This document shows positions 1 to 11,537 of a stretch of 64,000 bases of DNA, piece after piece. Made by a program: the position numbers and the translations under genes. Where the stretch lies: NCBI RefSeq assembly GCF_000090795.2, contig NW_003546440.1:71077-135076 (forward strand), in the 5' to 3' direction. The notes under the pieces are model-generated. The model worked only from the letters and a program-made list of their open reading frames with translations, did not search any database and had not been told where the DNA came from. This DNA is from Amphimedon queenslandica. Its lineage: Eukaryota; Porifera; Demospongiae; Haplosclerida; Niphatidae. Within the stretch, counting starts at the first letter, position 1; every line of letters starts with the position of its first letter.

Positions 1-2
1 CA

Positions 3-506
3 AGATTTAGAGGCGGCGGTACACAACAGCAGAGGACCGATATCTTGAATGCCCACAGGAAACTGTGCCGCAACTTCAAGGTAGCCGAAGGAAAGGTCGC
101 CAATAACGGCATGTACAGAACCTGGTTTGGCAAATATAAAAGGAGACGGGCAAGAAAAGTGAAACGAGTCTGCAGGAAATGCGAAAGAAAATTGAGACGT
201 AAGTCAGTTTGCTACACTATCAATCCTTCTGGCTGCAAGTCTACTTGGAATGCATACGTGACTTACTTTAGGCGCAGGAATGTTAATCTCTGTCCTGGTT
301 TTCACAACTACGGGGTATTCTGTGTTTCCAGTGGTTCAGCTACTAAAGAAGGAATCCTTGCTCACGAGTGGACACACAATTTCGGCAGGACTAAAGACTT
401 TGCGTATGGAGCCGATGCTAATAAAAATCTGGCAAGAAGTAAACCACGCAAGGCAGTTAGGAATGCAGATACCTACGAGTACTGGTACTGTCTCTCTCAG
501 TTCTAA
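3..506 (+). CDS. M35-type (aspzincin, deuterolysin/peptidyl-Lys) metalloprotease, 3' part
   Basis: The frame is open from the window edge to the TAA at 504-506 (167 residues seen), so the start and any signal peptide lie upstream. HEWTH at about residues 122-126 of the visible part gives the HExxH zinc site. It is followed by GRTKDFAYG, which matches the aspzincin GTxDxxYG motif whose Asp is the third zinc ligand, and then NADTYEYW, typical of the M35 C-terminus. The upstream part (QQQRTDILNAH, RTWFG, CPGF) also fits the family layout, and paired cysteines suggest secretion. M35 enzymes are zinc endopeptidases known mostly from fungi and bacteria. The visible part has no intron. The protein is unusually basic in its middle (KRRRARKVKR). 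A possible donor (CGTAAGT near 199) is ignored because the family pattern continues through it. Confidence 0.75.
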   Translation, partial: RFRGGGTQQQRTDILNAHRKLCRNFKVAEGKVANNGMYRTWFGKYKRRRARKVKRVCRKCERKLRRKSVCYTINPSGCKSTWNAYVTYFRRRNVNLCPGFHNYGVFCVSSGSATKEGILAHEWTHNFGRTKDFAYGADANKNLARSKPRKAVRNADTYEYWYCLSQF

Positions 507-529
507 TGGAAGGACTATCATTTGAAGCA

Positions 530-2093
530 CTTTAGAACTGCAGTTTCATCATTAGTTAGTTTTATTTAGTGACATTAGGTCATATTCTTAGAGACATTTC
601 TCTCATAATTTTTGCTTCAAGTGAATACTATCAATCATTACAATTTTATAAATAAGTTGCCGTCCAAACAAACAAGCAGAATAAAAATCCAATGCCCTAT
701 TCCTAAAATAGAGGACATGTACATGTACATGTATGTGTACATTGTACATGATACTAAATGCTCACTAAAAAATTGACTAAGTACAGGGTGCTTTGTCAAA
801 AATGAACAATCAAAATTGTTTTTTTAAAGTCACTAAAAAATCAGGCCAAATATCCTGTGCTATAGTACAGGCAAATTTTGTCAAAATTTAAAAGGAGGGT
901 ATTTGCCTTTTTAATAATTTTTCCTAATATATATACATGTACTTATGTTGCATAGAAAGTTTGAACTGATTCCAATCAAAATGGAACTTTTTACAAATTT
1001 TTAAAGTTGCTAAAAAATCAGGTCAAATACATGTGTACTTTGTACTATAGTATAGGGTCACAGGCCAATTTTTGCTAAAATTGAAAAGAATAGTATCTGC
1101 CATTTTTATTTTTTCTGATACATATATGCACATGTTCTTATGTTGCTTAAAAAGTTTGAGCTGATTCTGATCAAAACTAGATTTTTTCGAATTATAAAAA
1201 ATTTCTCTAAAAGTCGTACTTATCAATTATTACTATATGAAATACCATAGGGTGACTTTTTGGTTATAATGATTATAATGAAGAATTATATGAATTATCA
1301 GTTTATATGAAACAGGCTTTAACTCACTTAGCATGCTTTGTGGGAAACCCTGATACTGTATAGCAGATGTATTTCGAGGATAATAATTTTCGTGAACGTT
1401 AACGAAAATTATTATCCTCGAAATATGTTACTTCATAACATAAGAACATGTATATGTATCAGGAAAAAAATATATAAATAGAGAATTCACACCTAGTCAT
1501 TTTTGACGAAATTTGGTCATTGACCCTATACAGGGACTTTTGCCCAATTTTTGAGCAACTTAAAAAATTCATTAAAAATTCCAGTTTTGATTGGAATGAG
1601 CTCAAATTTGAGAAGTAACATAAGGACAAGTATATGTATCAGGAAAAAATATAAAAAAGGAGAATTCACACCTAGTCATTTTTGATGAAATTTGGTCAGT
1701 GACCCTGTACTATAGTACAGGGACTTTTATCCAATTTTTGACCAACTTTCAAAAATTTGTAAAAAATTTGATTTTTAACAGAATCAGCTCAAATTTGAGA
1801 AGTAACATAAGAACATGTATATGTATCAGGAAAAAATATTAAACTGGAAAATTCTCACCTCATCATTTCTGAAGAAATTTGGTCAGTGACCCTGTACAGG
1901 GACTTTTGCCCGATTTTTAGCAACTTAAAAAATTTGTAAAAAAAATATAATTTTGATCAGAATTTGCTCAAACTTCATAGAACATGTATAATGTATCAAA
2001 AATATTATTAAAATCCTTTTCTAGCTATTTCTGACATACATGTACATTTAATACTCTGTATAGATATGTAATTGTGCTACATGTATTTTGTAG
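530..2093. repeat. Degenerate repeat family A, inverted blocks
   Basis: No gene is visible. Blocks of about 180-200 bp recur around phrases such as CCTGTACAGGGACTTTT and AACATGTATATGTATCAGG. Copies at about 770-1240 and 1440-2040 lie in opposite orientation. Between them is a fragment with a near-perfect hairpin (about 1366-1426). The same family returns at 13540-13790, 34500-35530, 46700-46930, 50445-50640 and 59610-60060. Confidence 0.7.
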
Positions 2094-2290
2094 GTAATTA
2101 TAGATCTTCTATCACTGATGCCAGCCAGTGCAAGTCCATCAAACCTGATCACATTAAGGCTTACATTAAAGGTATATGTATATGTACATGTAGTATTTGT
2201 GATTTAATTTACATGTTACTAGGAGCCGAGAGTACATTTAAACTAGGAAGGTATCGCGAAACTCTTGAGTGGTGCGAGGATGGGATTAAG
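2094..2290 (+). pseudogene. Two orphan TTC4-like exons
   Basis: Two exons fit splice signals and phase: 2094-2171 and 2223-2290, with a 51 bp intron and a codon split G|GA. The join reads NYRSSITDASQCKSIKPDH followed by KAYIKGAESTFKLGRYRE and LEWCEDGIK. This is close to the third TPR region of TTC4, an Hsp70/Hsp90 co-chaperone (vertebrate text as I recall it: NFRSALNDVTAARKLKPCH ... WCDEGL). The first exon has an AG acceptor and the second a GTAATG donor, so they look like internal exons. I find no other TTC4 exon on either side: upstream are repeats and the protease, downstream a palindromic element. It is either a fragment left by rearrangement or part of a gene whose other exons I cannot recognise. 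Confidence 0.55.
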
Positions 2291-2359
2291 GTAATGAGAA
2301 GATGTGACTTTTTGTGTTGAGGGGAATGGTTATTATTTAAGTAAACCTTAGCATCTACC

Positions 2360-2556
2360 ACTGTATAGCAGGTTTATTTCCAGGATAATAATTTTCACGA
2401 ATGGTCCATTCCGGAATTAATTTTCGCAAATTGCCACTTTTCTGCCATCTTGTACCGTATTAAATTGATTTTCAAGGAATTTAATTTCACGAATCTTCAA
2501 AAATCCCCAAAATTTGCAAAATTTGTCATCCACAAGATAAACCCGCTATACGGTAT
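2360..2556. mobile_element. Palindromic MITE, family III
   Basis: Ends read CTGTATAGCAGGTTTATTT on the left and AAATAAACCTGCTATACGG-like on the right, in inverted orientation. The interior is made of TTTCACGAAT/AATTTCG-type words that fold back on themselves. There is no coding capacity. Confidence 0.7.
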
Positions 2557-2560
2557 AGCA

Positions 2561-3021
2561 TGAGGTCAACAGTTGAACATGCAATGGGAAATGCAATAGA
2601 AATTGAGAATGATTTCATAGCCAACTCCATCATTTTAATAAATTTATTTACACATGTACATTGTATTAAATACAAACAAGAAGAGAGTGTATAGTCCATA
2701 CAGCACATAGATGTACATACATGTGCATACATGTACATGTACATGTACGTTAAAGATTCAATCTACCATGCCTTATCAGTCTGTATGACATAAGGATTAT
2801 ATTCATAATATTATATTACATTTATGACATTTTATAAGGACATTAAAAAGCATTAGAAATGCAACAGAAATTAGGGATGATTTCAGAGCTAGCCAACTAC
2901 AACATTTTTTGAGTTCATTTAATAAAAACAAACAACAAAAGAATGCATACAGACACGTGCTGCACATATACGTGTACATAAAAAAATCAATTATCATTCC
3001 TTGTATACAAAAAATCAATTA
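2561..3021. repeat. Diverged tandem duplication 3' of the EFCAB7-like gene
   Basis: Segments at about 2578-2790 and 2840-3035 share ordered similarity: a GCAA(T/C)AGAAATT-GA-GATTTCA block, then TTTAATAAA, a CATACAGCAC-like block and an ATCATGCCTTAT-like block. They lie just after the EFCAB7-like stop (minus strand), so they look like a duplicated 3' UTR. No coding frame is convincing. Confidence 0.45.
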
Positions 3022-6000
3022 TCATGCCTTATTAATCGCTAACTGACCAGGTGCTACTGATTTCATTTCTATCCACACTTGAGTGGTCTCGGGGATAGAT
3101 AATATGTAATGATGAGACTGAGTTGTATAGACATCCCCAACTCCTCCTCCTTGAGACACATAAAAACAACCCTTACCCTGAATAATGTTCCAATCCTACA
3201 CATAGGAATGAGTAATGATAGTAAATCAGTACATACAGCTGTACGAACATGTACTATACATGCACATGTACATAACATTATACATTATATACATGTACAT
3301 TATTACTTTGATCTTATGCATCTTCTATGATGCATAAAATTGAATAATAGCATTTTACGAATGATGTAAAGTTTATTTAATAACATCATCCAGACAGAAA
3401 GGGGGCACCAAACATGTAGTGTGTAATATTATACAGAACTACAAGTACATGAAATCATGTACATGAAATCATACATGTAAGACTTTCCAAGTCTTACATG
3501 TATGTACACTCAAAATATAACCACTCTCTCTCCCTCATCGTCTAAAATTATGAAATACCGTATAAAGGGAAATTTTGGAGGGAGTAAATTTGATGAATTG
3601 CTTAAAGGGATACTGGGGCGCAGTTTATGGAAGAGCTAGTACATGGAAAAAATTAATTATAAACAAAAAATGGCTGTGGGTTTATATCTTGTAATGTAGC
3701 AACAGTTTTTGCTCTGACTCTTGCTTCTGGAGCTCTGATACTTCAACAAATGATGCCTTATGTTTACCTCCACCAAAATAAGAGGTAAACACGTAACTGC
3801 ATTTTTCTTCATCAAGTTTGCCGTCCGTAAAAGGCTAGTGTCTTTTTGATGGGTGAGTTTGACCGTGTAGCTGTGTTTGCTGGAGTCCATATCTTTCTGA
3901 GCTCTTCTCTGGCCTTTACCTGACATCTTACCTCAGCAGGACTTCCTCTCTGTTCTTCTGCATGTCAATTTGAATGCTCAAAGAAACTTTAGCATATGTT
4001 CTACCATTTTTCTTTGGTGAAGTATGATTTTTGGTCCCCAAAAATTATATTTCGTCGTCAATTTTACGAAAAGTGCATCATCAATTTTATCCATACACGG
4101 CAACAGTATCCCTTTAATTTTTGTGATTGGCAGATTTTAATTTGGCAAATTTGTAGCCATATGCCATTGAGCATGCATATGATGGCTCAAAATGGCTGAT
4201 TTTTATTTTGGCGAATGGCTATCAAAATGCTAATTCGCCAAATTTAATTCCCTCCCAAATTTTCCCCCTATACGGTGCTACAAAAATGTGTACATGTACA
4301 CGTACATACATACTTGTATTGATGGAGGGGCAATAGGAAGAGGATTATCAGTAACTAAAGAGTCTAAGTGATCGGTTTGCTGTACTCCATCCCTCCTATC
4401 ATCAGTACCAGCTGTAGTTATAGTAACTGTACTAGCCTCAGAATGACTAACAGAAGGCACCACTTCCTCCTCTACTTCCTCTTCTACTTCCTCTTCTACT
4501 TCCTCCTCCTCTTCCTCTTTCTCTTCTAATTCCTGAACAGGACTGACTGGTTTATCCTCTCCCCGTGTCCTGAGGGTAACTTCTCTTTGATCCTCTTCTT
4601 CTTCATTCTCATGTGGAGGAGGGAGGGGAGAGGGAGTGTCCTCTAAAGACGTGGGGCTAATGACTGGCAGCTCACTGCTAACATCAGAGGAAGAGGAAGA
4701 GAGGAATAGATCGTCATTGTCAGCAGGATTGTCGTTATTATTATTATTACTGTCGGATTTGTTTGTTTTGTATATCACACTTGGAGGAGGCCTCGTCTCT
4801 AGAAAAAAGAAATAAATGGATGGCCTTTAGTACTCAAACATTATCACTATCATTATCAATACATTAATACATTATTAATAATACATTATTGATACTATCG
4901 TATAGCGGGAAATTTTGAAGGAAATTAAATTTGGCAAATTTGGCATTTTGATAGTCACTTGCCAAAATAAAACAACAAATTTGAGCCATTATGCGCATAA
5001 TCAATGGCACATGGCCACAAATTCGCCAATTACCAAATTTAGCAATTTACCAAATCTAACTCCCTCCAAAATTTCCCACTATACGGTAAATTACTGATAA
5101 TAGAAAACAAAGCTCTGAGAGAGAATTAAAATTATAAAAAGAGATATGTAGACATGTAGGAGGCAGACCTCGTTGCTTGTTGGAATGCTTTGTAAAATTT
5201 TAAAAATGTAAGCATAACGGGATCCACCCTCACCAGAACCAGATGTAGAATGTACATGTACATGCATGTTCCACAAACAGAACTGTTTCATTAGTAAGGG
5301 CTTCACCCAATTGTACAGGTGGAAATGAAAGTGAAGGACAAGACACAGGAAAGGAAACAATAAACAATGAATAATGTAACAGGATTGGCCACTCCATTCA
5401 GTGGTACAGAGTAATGTAGTGATGGTAGAGCACCATAAACAACAACAACAGAAGGTCCAAGGGAAATAAAAATGTAAAATGCTTAGGGGGACCTTTCATA
5501 GTTCATAATGAATTTTTTATAGGATCAATCATCAAAACAAAACATAAAAAGAAATGACATAATTATTATCAAAGTACTGTACATGGAGTACAGTATAGCG
5601 GGAAATTTTAGAGGGAGTTAATTTTGGTGATATTGCTAATTTTGGTAATTGGATAATTTTAATTTGGCAAATTAGTGGTCATGTGCCATTGGGCATGCGC
5701 ATAATGGCTCAAAATGGCGGATTTTATTTTGGCAAATGGCTATCAAAATGCCGAATTTAATTCCCTCAAAAATTTCCTGCTATACGGTATTATTGACGTC
5801 ATAAATGTAACTACAAATATATTACCATACAGAAGGAAATTTTGGAGGGACTAAATTTTGGCAAATTGCTAAATTTTGGTGATTGGCGAATTTTAATTTG
5901 GCAAATTTGTGGCCATGTACCATTGGGCATGCGTATAATGGCTCAAAATGGCAAATTTTTATTTTGGTGAATGGCTATCAAAACACCACATTCACCTTCA

Positions 6001-9000
6001 TAATGATGACAGCATTTCTGAATGGCAGGTATATATACAAAAATATAAACCCAATCATATCAAAGGATGATCTCATAATTATGAGATATATATATATATA
6101 TATTCCATATAGTCATGAGTTGAGTACCTTTATTCACTTTTGCTTCTACTCTAGTTCCTCTCTTCTTCTTATTCACTTTAAGATTCTTCTTCTCTCTCTG
6201 CCCTTTAGTACCCATCTCTCTCAGTGTACTAACGCAATCATCAGTGGTCTCCACTATCAAGTGACACAACTACAAAAATACACAAAAATAGTTATAAAAC
6301 CTCTTTTAGCAGATATTTAGACTTTTCTTTTATGCCTTTCGCAAGATTCTCTAATTAAAATTTATAAGCTGCACTCTACTACTTTAAAATGAGCCCCTTT
6401 CTTTACAAATGACCCACACAAAAAACACATACATGTACATGTACATGTACATGTATATCTATGCCTGCATGCATAAAAATACAGGAAAATAATAAATTTA
6501 TTATAAGGTAGAAATTACTATACAATAGAAATAGGAATATGCAAGCATCCCACCATAGATATGGGTGTAATATCTATGAATTTACACACACAAACTATCC
6601 AAAAATTTTAGCTCAAGTTGGATTGTAAATGTAATCAGTCAACAGAATTACTACAGTGTCTATATAATGCATGTAAATTTTGTCAGCATATCAGAGCATA
6701 CTTATAACCACATGTAGTAATTACATGTACATGTACATGCACTACTCAACGTAAAATATTCATCATTTGTAACATACAAAACTAGATGTCTAGACATTAC
6801 AAAATACATCTTTACTACTGCATGGCCAGTAATTTTTGTGAGTTCAATTTTCGCAAAATCTACTAAAATTTCAATTTGCGGATTTTAATTTCGCAAATTC
6901 TACCAAGTGTACCAAGCAGGTAACCTTTTAAATTGATTTTCGCAGGTTTTATTTTTGTAAACCACAAAAAAATCCGCAAAGTTTGCACCCCTCAAAAATA
7001 ATCACTTATACAGTACTAGATGTACATACATGTACATGTACATGCACCAGATCACAAATGAGCCACGACAATTAATATACAGTTATGAGATGCATGCTTG
7101 TGATTAGTTGAATAAAAAATATAAATAGCAGGAAATGCTGGAGGGAAAAATTGCTAAATTTTGGTAATTGGCAAATTTGTGGCTATGTGCCATTGGCATG
7201 CAGAATTTAGGGCTGTCAAAATGCAAAATTCACCAAATTTAGTTTTCTCCAAAATTTCCCGCTACATGGGGAACTACAATTATATAAAATGTATACATGC
7301 ATATACACAAGTGAGTAAGGTGTACAGGTATTAGAGAAGAAGGAAATGAAACAGCAAAACACGAGACATGAATAGTACCTTGGAATAATTATAAGCTAAT
7401 AAAGGCTAGCTTTAATTTTTGCTGGAGTGTATAAATGCGTGAACTTTCTATTACTGTAATAGTGAAGGGAGTTCACCAAAGGTCAAAGCTAAGGCCTTAC
7501 AGTACATTAATATTAGCAACTGTGGTGTGATATCATTCTGGGGGGGCATCATAGGTGCACTTGGTACTGACTAGTAGAAATTTCATAATGCCAGCAACAT
7601 GGAATACAGTTGAAGAAATGTAACAATCTAATCAGACTTGGTAATAGTATATACTACCACTACGAACTCATATATATATATATATATATAATACTCATTT
7701 ATAATAATCCTGCTTCAAACATGACACAAAACACATGTTATGCTCCACCAAACATGCTGAGTTAAGTCCAAAAAGGAAATGTTACATGAATCAAACTGTC
7801 ATGTGCATGCTAAATATGTTTCCCAAAGGCTACAAGCTTGGGGCACTATAATAGCAATACCTAGTCTGGTAACCAGCCCCTTGCAAAGCATACCTACGCA
7901 TGTTTTGCAAGAGGCTCGTTACCAGACTAAGCAATACCGATACCGAGGCAGTTTTTCTAGCAAATTAATATTACAATACTTGCATACCGGTTTATTTGTG
8001 AAGTTAAAAATTTTTTGCAAATCTTGCATTTCTAAGATTTCGCATATGCAGACTGCACCACCTGCCAATGGAGAAGCAGAATTTCGTGGTGAAAGATTTT
8101 CGTGACGGGGCAAAAAAATGCAAAATTTGCAAAAATATTACACCGTGAAAATAAACCAGTATACAGTACTTTCTTGCTTAAGTAAAAAAACACATGCATA
8201 CTCTTAAAGACCTGGCTTTGCTTTAGAATGCATGTCAGGTCTACCACATACTGCATGGCTAGAAATTTTAGAGGGATAAAATTTTGGCAAATTGGAAAAT
8301 TCTTGATAATTGGAGGGTTTTAGCTTGGCAAATTTGCAATTGAGCATACGCATAAATGATTCAAAATGGAAGGTTTAATTTTAGAAAATTGCTATAAAAA
8401 CACCAAATTCGCCAAAATTTGGGGGGGGGAGGGAATGCCCCAACACAGCAACATGGCTACAACACAGCATCTTTAGTGTGATTGACTAGGGGCAATCCAC
8501 CCTGTCTTATAAAAACATTACACTGTCTTTGGAACAAAGAGCCTATTATAGCAAGAGTAGATCTACTCTAGATCACGGGTATATATGAGTATTCTATACA
8601 AACACCAGCTTAACACAATGAATACTAACTAACTGACCATATCATTGCTGTAATGATGCAATCTTCTGTAATTTACTATTAATATTTTTTACAGATGCCA
8701 CACAAGTATTATGATGACCTCACCCACTCCTCCCACATGTGCACAAGTTCATGGATATTAGAGTTAAAAGGAAAGGGATGTACATGCATAGGAAACTACA
8801 GAAATTACTACAGGGATATGATGTAACTGATCCTAATTAACTGTTATATCTATGACAAGGCTGCTGAGTATAAAAGGAGAAGTGGACTTGAGTGCATCAT
8901 ACAAGCACACAGAAAACTAAAGAGATACAAAGATTCAAGATAACTCATAGTGATAATAATAATGGTAATGAAGACAGGATTAGCTGCTCTCTCTCTAATT

Positions 9001-11537
9001 TGGATAACAATGAATTTGCTAGTACATACTGCAGTGCCTGCCCCTGTAACATCAAACATCGCTAAGGACTTAAATGGACAACTTATGGCAACAGAAAAAT
9101 TCGTGGTAAGCAATATACACATGTACATGCATAATGATACTATTATACACTATGCATTAATATATACATGTACATGTACACTGTATACAAGTCAAACATA
9201 ATTTTATTAGTAACTTAATTGGTCTTCATCTTTCAGGGTAAACTTTATGGTAGCTCTGGTCTCGATGAAAATCTTATAAAATTTGCTGCCACCCAAGTTT
9301 TCTTAAATGAAGACGTGCACATTAAAGATTCATTTCTTTTAAAATTCTTAAATGGCTCACTGGTTTCAAGGTTCTCAAAAGGCTCTTTGACGACACATAT
9401 ATGTGATTATGTAAGTACATGAGATAATAAGCACATACATCGTACATTGCTATTGAATTACAATTTGTTGTCAAAAAAATATACAACGAAGTTGAACGAA
9501 GGCATGATTAGTACATCATAAGGAATTTTTAGGACTTCATAATGTTACTTATACAAATGTAAATGATATACATTATGTTACATGTAAAAGCACTTGCATT
9601 TAATACTTAAAATGCATGAACTAACATTACTTTTTCCATTTTTTTATGTAGTTGAAGGAAAAGAATAATGATTACGATTGCAGTGACAGCCAACTTGTCA
9701 AGAAGGATAAAATATTTCTTAATATGCATAATGTAGTGAAAGCCACAAAAGATCACTTCTTAGCCTATCATGACTCAAATGAAGGGATCTGTTCATATTA
9801 TGAGTCTGTCAAGGATCTGATTGATTTAGGAACGCTAAGCTGCAACAACAAAACATAAACACCATTAAAATGACAATACACATGTACATACATGTAAATG
9901 CATACCATTATTCTAATTTCAAGATACCCCACCAATTTTTATTATAATAAATATTTATAGTGTTTCAAATTTATTTAATATAAAGGAGAAACTGTCATGT
10001 ACATACACATACACATACTGCACAGTATCAAGTCATAGTCATTGGTGAAACTTGCAACAAATTTCATACTTAAGCCCATACAGCTATTATAATTTCAAAC
10101 GATGACGTTCAATTGGAAATTTAGAAGATTGACAAAAAATAAATGTACATGTAAAATAAGGAATCATTTACAGTATACAGATACACGAGGTGTAATATTC
10201 AATATTTGGGCAAAAAATTCACAACATAATCTGTTAAGGAATGGTCTTACTTCAGTGAAATCTATTTTATTATCTTGTCCTGGATCCAGGTCGCTGATTA
10301 ATATCTCCGTTTCTTCTTCTGACATCGTCTCACCACTCTAAAACAAGTTTATAAAATAATTAACTCCAATTTTTATTGTACATGTAATGCACCCATATAT
10401 TCTTAAATAAAGCCTTTTAACATGTCTCAAACTTTCAATTAAAAGCCCAAGGGATACATACAATAAGGTAACATAAGCCAACATAAAGTTATATTGAAGA
10501 ACCCTCAAATAGTACTAGTAGCCTGTATATATTTACAAAATAAAGATAGGAAATAAAAGTCTGGGCCATATTATTTTATAAAATCTATAGCGAGGGATTT
10601 TTAAAATTCTACAAGTGACGAATAAAATAATAATAATAATCAAACTCCTCCAGTACATCTTTTACAGGTAATATTATTTATAAAAATTACTTTAGTTAAT
10701 AGTCGCTTTAGATCAGAAGTGGTTACGTATCCGTCTCCCTTTCTGTCCAATTTCTTAAAGATGTTCATGAGCTCGGCCTGACTGGGTATTCTCTCCCTTT
10801 TCATTATCTTTGAGAAATCCGAATATGACACTGAACCTACAAGTACATGTACATGCATACTATCCAGCCATGCATACACCAGATATGCTACATATGTGCA
10901 TGTAATACTGGACACAAAATACCCATTGTACATGTACATGCACATGCATACATGTACATGTATATGTACAATACCCTAAACACAATAATGCAAAAGATGG
11001 GAACTATGACATTATTGAAATTTCCTAAAGCCTAGCCTCTCATGCAAAACACTACATCCACTACAAAATGTATTATTAATTTGTTATGAAATATTTACTA
11101 AAGGTACATGTAAGTGGGTTTAATGGGATTCATTCATGTAGCGGCAAAGTTACTATACTCACTAAGAATCTGGAGTATGTATACTATTAAAAATTATGTA
11201 AGTTAAGGATGTAAGGGTGGGTCTAATAAATGACATGTACCAGAAAAATACATTCAATAGTATTACAATTAAAAATATCCTATCTTATTAAATACCTCCA
11301 AACTTCTTCCAGTACTTTTCAATAGAAGACTGAGACGGATTCCTGCCTGAGCATTGAAGGGCTGTGATTGTAAAAAGAGACAAATAAATAGTGTTAGAGT
11401 ATCAGTATTTGAAAATGATTGTAAAATGACGCCCTACCATATTTAAGCTTCTCTTTGCTCGTTATGACTCCTTCCAGGCTAGGCTCTACGAGGTGCCAAG
11501 CAAACTTTACTTCACTCCCGTCTCCTCTGTCACTCAT
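3022..11537 (-). CDS. EFCAB7: EFCAB7-like EF-hand protein, seven exons, C-terminally short
   Basis: Exons are 11438-11537, 11296-11361, 10691-10836, 10251-10337, 6128-6269, 4314-4798 and 3022-3195. All splice phases agree and give 399 residues. The N-terminal block (TSKEKLKYALQCSGRNPSQ, then EKYW), the EF-hand-like segment FKKLDRKGDGYVTTSDLKR and the loop DPGQDNKIDFTE match the start of EFCAB7 closely. Exon 5 (LCHLIVETTDDCVSTLRE) and exon 7 (DWNIIQGKGCFYV) match its following blocks. Exon 6 encodes an acidic Glu- and Ser-rich linker. In vertebrates EFCAB7, with IQCE, tethers the EVC complex at the ciliary base for Hedgehog signalling; the role here is unknown. Human EFCAB7 is about 629 residues; this model stops soon after the exon 7 block, so the C-terminal third is missing or unseen. 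Intron 4 holds a whole gene on the other strand. Confidence 0.8.
3556..4276. mobile_element. Family I MITE interrupted by a TTAA element
   Basis: The left end TACCGTATAAAGGGAAATTT and right end AAATTTTCCCCCTATACGG belong to family I. The element is split by the insertion at 3603-4116. It lies in EFCAB7 intron 6. Confidence 0.75.
3603..4116. mobile_element. Non-autonomous TTAA-target (piggyBac-like) element
   Basis: Inverted ends AGGGATACTG / CAGTATCCCT are flanked by TTAA on both sides, inside a family I MITE. The intact family reads ATTGCTAAATTTTGGTGATT at the matching place, so the insertion site is clear. TTAA duplication is typical of piggyBac-type elements. The reading frame at 3657-3926 (minus) shows no known domain. 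Confidence 0.65.
4895..5089. mobile_element. Family I MITE
   Basis: Near-complete copy with CGTATAGCGGGAAATTTTG on the left and CCCACTATACGG on the right. It lies in EFCAB7 intron 5. Confidence 0.8.
5589..5790. mobile_element. Family I MITE
   Basis: Complete copy with TACAGTATAGCGGGAAATTT and TTTCCTGCTATACGGTA ends. A second, right-truncated copy follows directly at about 5823-5992. Confidence 0.8.
6270..8868. other. Downstream part of EFCAB7 intron 4: repeats only
   Basis: No further exon is found. Contents are a diverged palindromic element at 6822-7018, degraded family I copies at about 7122-7270 and 8252-8440, a TA microsatellite at about 7672-7690, a 70 bp hairpin at 7861-7930 (AGTCTGGTAAC arms) and a family III copy at 7984-8168. 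Confidence 0.6.
8869..8876 (+). promoter_or_regulatory. TATA box of secreted-family member 1
   Basis: TATAAAAG begins 93 bp before the ATG at 8962. It is a canonical core promoter motif. The two related genes at 40.1-41.7 kb have the same motif at nearly the same distance. Confidence 0.7.
8962..9858 (+). CDS. Small secreted protein, novel three-exon family, member 1 (nested gene)
   Basis: Exons are 8962-9105, 9237-9410 and 9652-9858, giving 174 residues. Both introns are phase 0 with GTAAG donors. Residues 1-25 are a signal peptide (MKTGLAALSLIWITMNLLV); the second ATG at 8968 is an alternative start. Exon 2 ends THICDY and exon 3 opens LKEKNNDYDCSDSQLV, matching the pattern C-x-[WY] | [LI] ... 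C-[ST]-D seen in the pair at 40106-41687. Exon 3 has two more cysteines (GICSYY, LSCNN), and one N-glycosylation site (NGS) is visible. I recognise no domain. Predicted content is mostly helical, so a cytokine- or venom-like ligand is possible but unproven. The gene lies wholly inside EFCAB7 intron 4 on the opposite strand. Confidence 0.75.

Noticed and set aside
3657-3926. 89-codon open frame on the minus strand
   Set aside because: It lies inside the TTAA element and has no domain or splice context.
4278-4778. Stand-alone acidic protein gene
   Set aside because: Splice sites and phase make it exon 6 of the EFCAB7-like gene.
5150-5480. Extra EFCAB7 exons on the minus strand (open stretches near 5190-5250 and 5385-5465)
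   Set aside because: Exon 5 and exon 6 join exactly in phase without them, and neither stretch has a good pair of splice sites or any similarity to EFCAB7.
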